64,000 nt of DNA from Datisca glomerata (Eukaryota > Streptophyta > Magnoliopsida > Cucurbitales > Datiscaceae), in contig QANY01006243.1 in NCBI GenBank assembly GCA_003255025.1, forward strand, positions 535,859-599,858, read 5' to 3'. Numbering within the stretch: position 1 is the first letter of the stretch; the number at the start of each line of letters is the position of its first letter. A program made the position numbers and the translations under genes. Below are positions 62,930 through 64,000 of the stretch, in pieces. A model generated the notes under the pieces. The model was not told the origin of the DNA, searched no databases, and was given only the letters and a program-made list of their open reading frames with translations.

Positions 62930-63615
62930 TTCTATCCAGATGTAATATATATAAGTAGATAATAACGATTTAGAACTAGACTTGCATAAGGATTATCCTG
63001 TTTAACATTCAGAAGCCATTTGTTGAAAGTATCCCACGAATCTGCATTGCAGTGAATACCACATTTGTCCCACAAAGATAACAAAGCACACAAGCTAGGC
63101 CAGTATTTAGACACCATTTGTGAACATGATCTGTAGTGGCAAGTTTGTCCAATAAGGTAAGCCAAACGATAAATGCACACATGGGGTGTGACTAGAAAAT
63201 TAGACCACTCTAGTCCTAGGAATGCAAGTCCACGGAATGTTGGGATGCTGTTGAGCTAGGCCATAGTAAGTCTTACTGATTGAAAATGAACCATTTGGAG
63301 ATTGATTCTAGGACCAAGTATCCTTTTGCACAGTGAGAGTGAGAGGCAGCCTTGAGTCAAGTCTGAGACCCCAATGGGACGAGCTTGATTCAATCATAGA
63401 GCCACACTCACCTTCCATCTCTTATTAGAATGGACAGTGGAGAATTCAATTGAAATCCATAGCTAGTAACTATGTTTTTGGCTCCCGTTGCAAATAGGAT
63501 CTGTTCAGGGTGCCAGGGATCAGCGAAAAGGGAAACATTCTCACCATTGCCAATTCTGAGATAACAACATGCTGCTTTCTCCAGGACCATGAAGGTTATG
63601 GTGACATCTCTCATC
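62930..63615 (-). pseudogene. LINE remnant, zf-RVT region, opposite strand
   Basis: On the minus strand 63614-63408 encodes LRIGNGENVSLFADPWHP, the conserved (K/R)xGNGxxxxxxxDPW signature after the LINE RT. 63180-62932 encodes a degenerate zinc-finger-like end. A stop and frame change separate the two. It faces the plus-strand LINE at 61230-62560. Confidence 0.65.
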
Positions 63616-64000
63616 TTTTTTTCTTTCCATTATATTTACTGGTAAAATTCAAGTTCTCTTTTACCTCTCTTTCATTTTTCAAATTGGAGAAAAGAGCTGT
63701 TAAAAGAAAACTTGGGGAGTTAATTTTCTAATCTTGTTTTGGAAAAAAAATCAACGAAATTGGTAGGTTTTAAAAGCAAAAATCCACTTAATGCCTAACC
63801 ATAAAACAAGAATATAAATCTTCCAAACTAAAAACATTTACTTTTTATGACCAAACTTTAAAACATATCCAATTTTACACTAATAAGAAATCCAAATATA
63901 AATGAAATTAAATACCTTTACGAATTAGTTCAAACTATTTAAAAAACCAACCAAATAGAGACTGCTCACCTTGCTTATATATACCTCAAAGACGGAGAGA
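63616..64000. other. No feature identified
   Basis: AT-rich sequence. TATATATA at about 63976 could be a promoter element for a gene beyond the right edge, but nothing in the window supports that. Confidence 0.4.

Overview
The window is nuclear DNA of a flowering plant, most likely a eudicot. It is AT-rich and contains spliced plant-type genes, plant-specific families (a NAC factor and a papain-like XCP protease) and dense nested LTR retrotransposons. I cannot name the species. No rRNA, tRNA, CRISPR or bacterial-type operon was seen. Only two host genes look intact: a four-exon xylem cysteine peptidase (XCP1/XCP2 type) on the minus strand at 29950-31320, and a three-exon NAC transcription factor on the plus strand at 46058-47828. 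Nearly everything else is transposon sequence or unassigned AT-rich DNA.

Left part (1-29900). A copia-type LTR enters from the left edge and ends at 1649. From about 3.2 kb to 29.7 kb lies a degenerate Tat-type Ty3/gypsy element in minus orientation. It has gag and protease at 29215-27018, reverse transcriptase (RT) to integrase at 9105-6080, a minisatellite block, and an antisense extra ORF with apparent introns at 3239-4958. A Ty1/copia element (9106-27012) interrupts it between protease and RT. That insertion is flanked by a 5-bp target duplication (CCTTC), and the gypsy reading frame resumes across it. A second copia element of the same family, in minus orientation (17387-26310), sits inside the first. 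A 1.1-kb hAT-like element (12629-13741) sits in the first element's leader.

Middle (29900-45700). The XCP gene is followed by a 709-bp hAT-like non-autonomous element with a perfect 8-bp target duplication, then about 4 kb of AT-rich DNA without genes. A CACTA (En/Spm) transposon remnant follows. Part of its transposase is present twice as an inverted repeat flanking oppositely oriented copia LTRs (37860-41815). A truncated copia element with a gag remnant ends about 1 kb before the NAC gene. Upstream of NAC there is a short N gap inside a C homopolymer.

Right part (45700-64000). After NAC come a second copy of the Tat antisense ORF (50492-51898), a truncated copia LTR, and a minus copia fragment (gag, leader, primer site, 5' LTR). 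That LTR is split by a 2.74-kb TG...CA element (57333-60072) with an ATTAA target duplication. The window closes with LINE remnants on both strands.

The two host genes have no evident shared pathway; both stand alone between transposon blocks. I found no convincing new biological system. The most informative signals are the nested insertions with readable target duplications, the spliced-looking antisense ORF family, the palindromic CACTA/LTR junction, and palindrome-rich GC islands in the copia LTRs.
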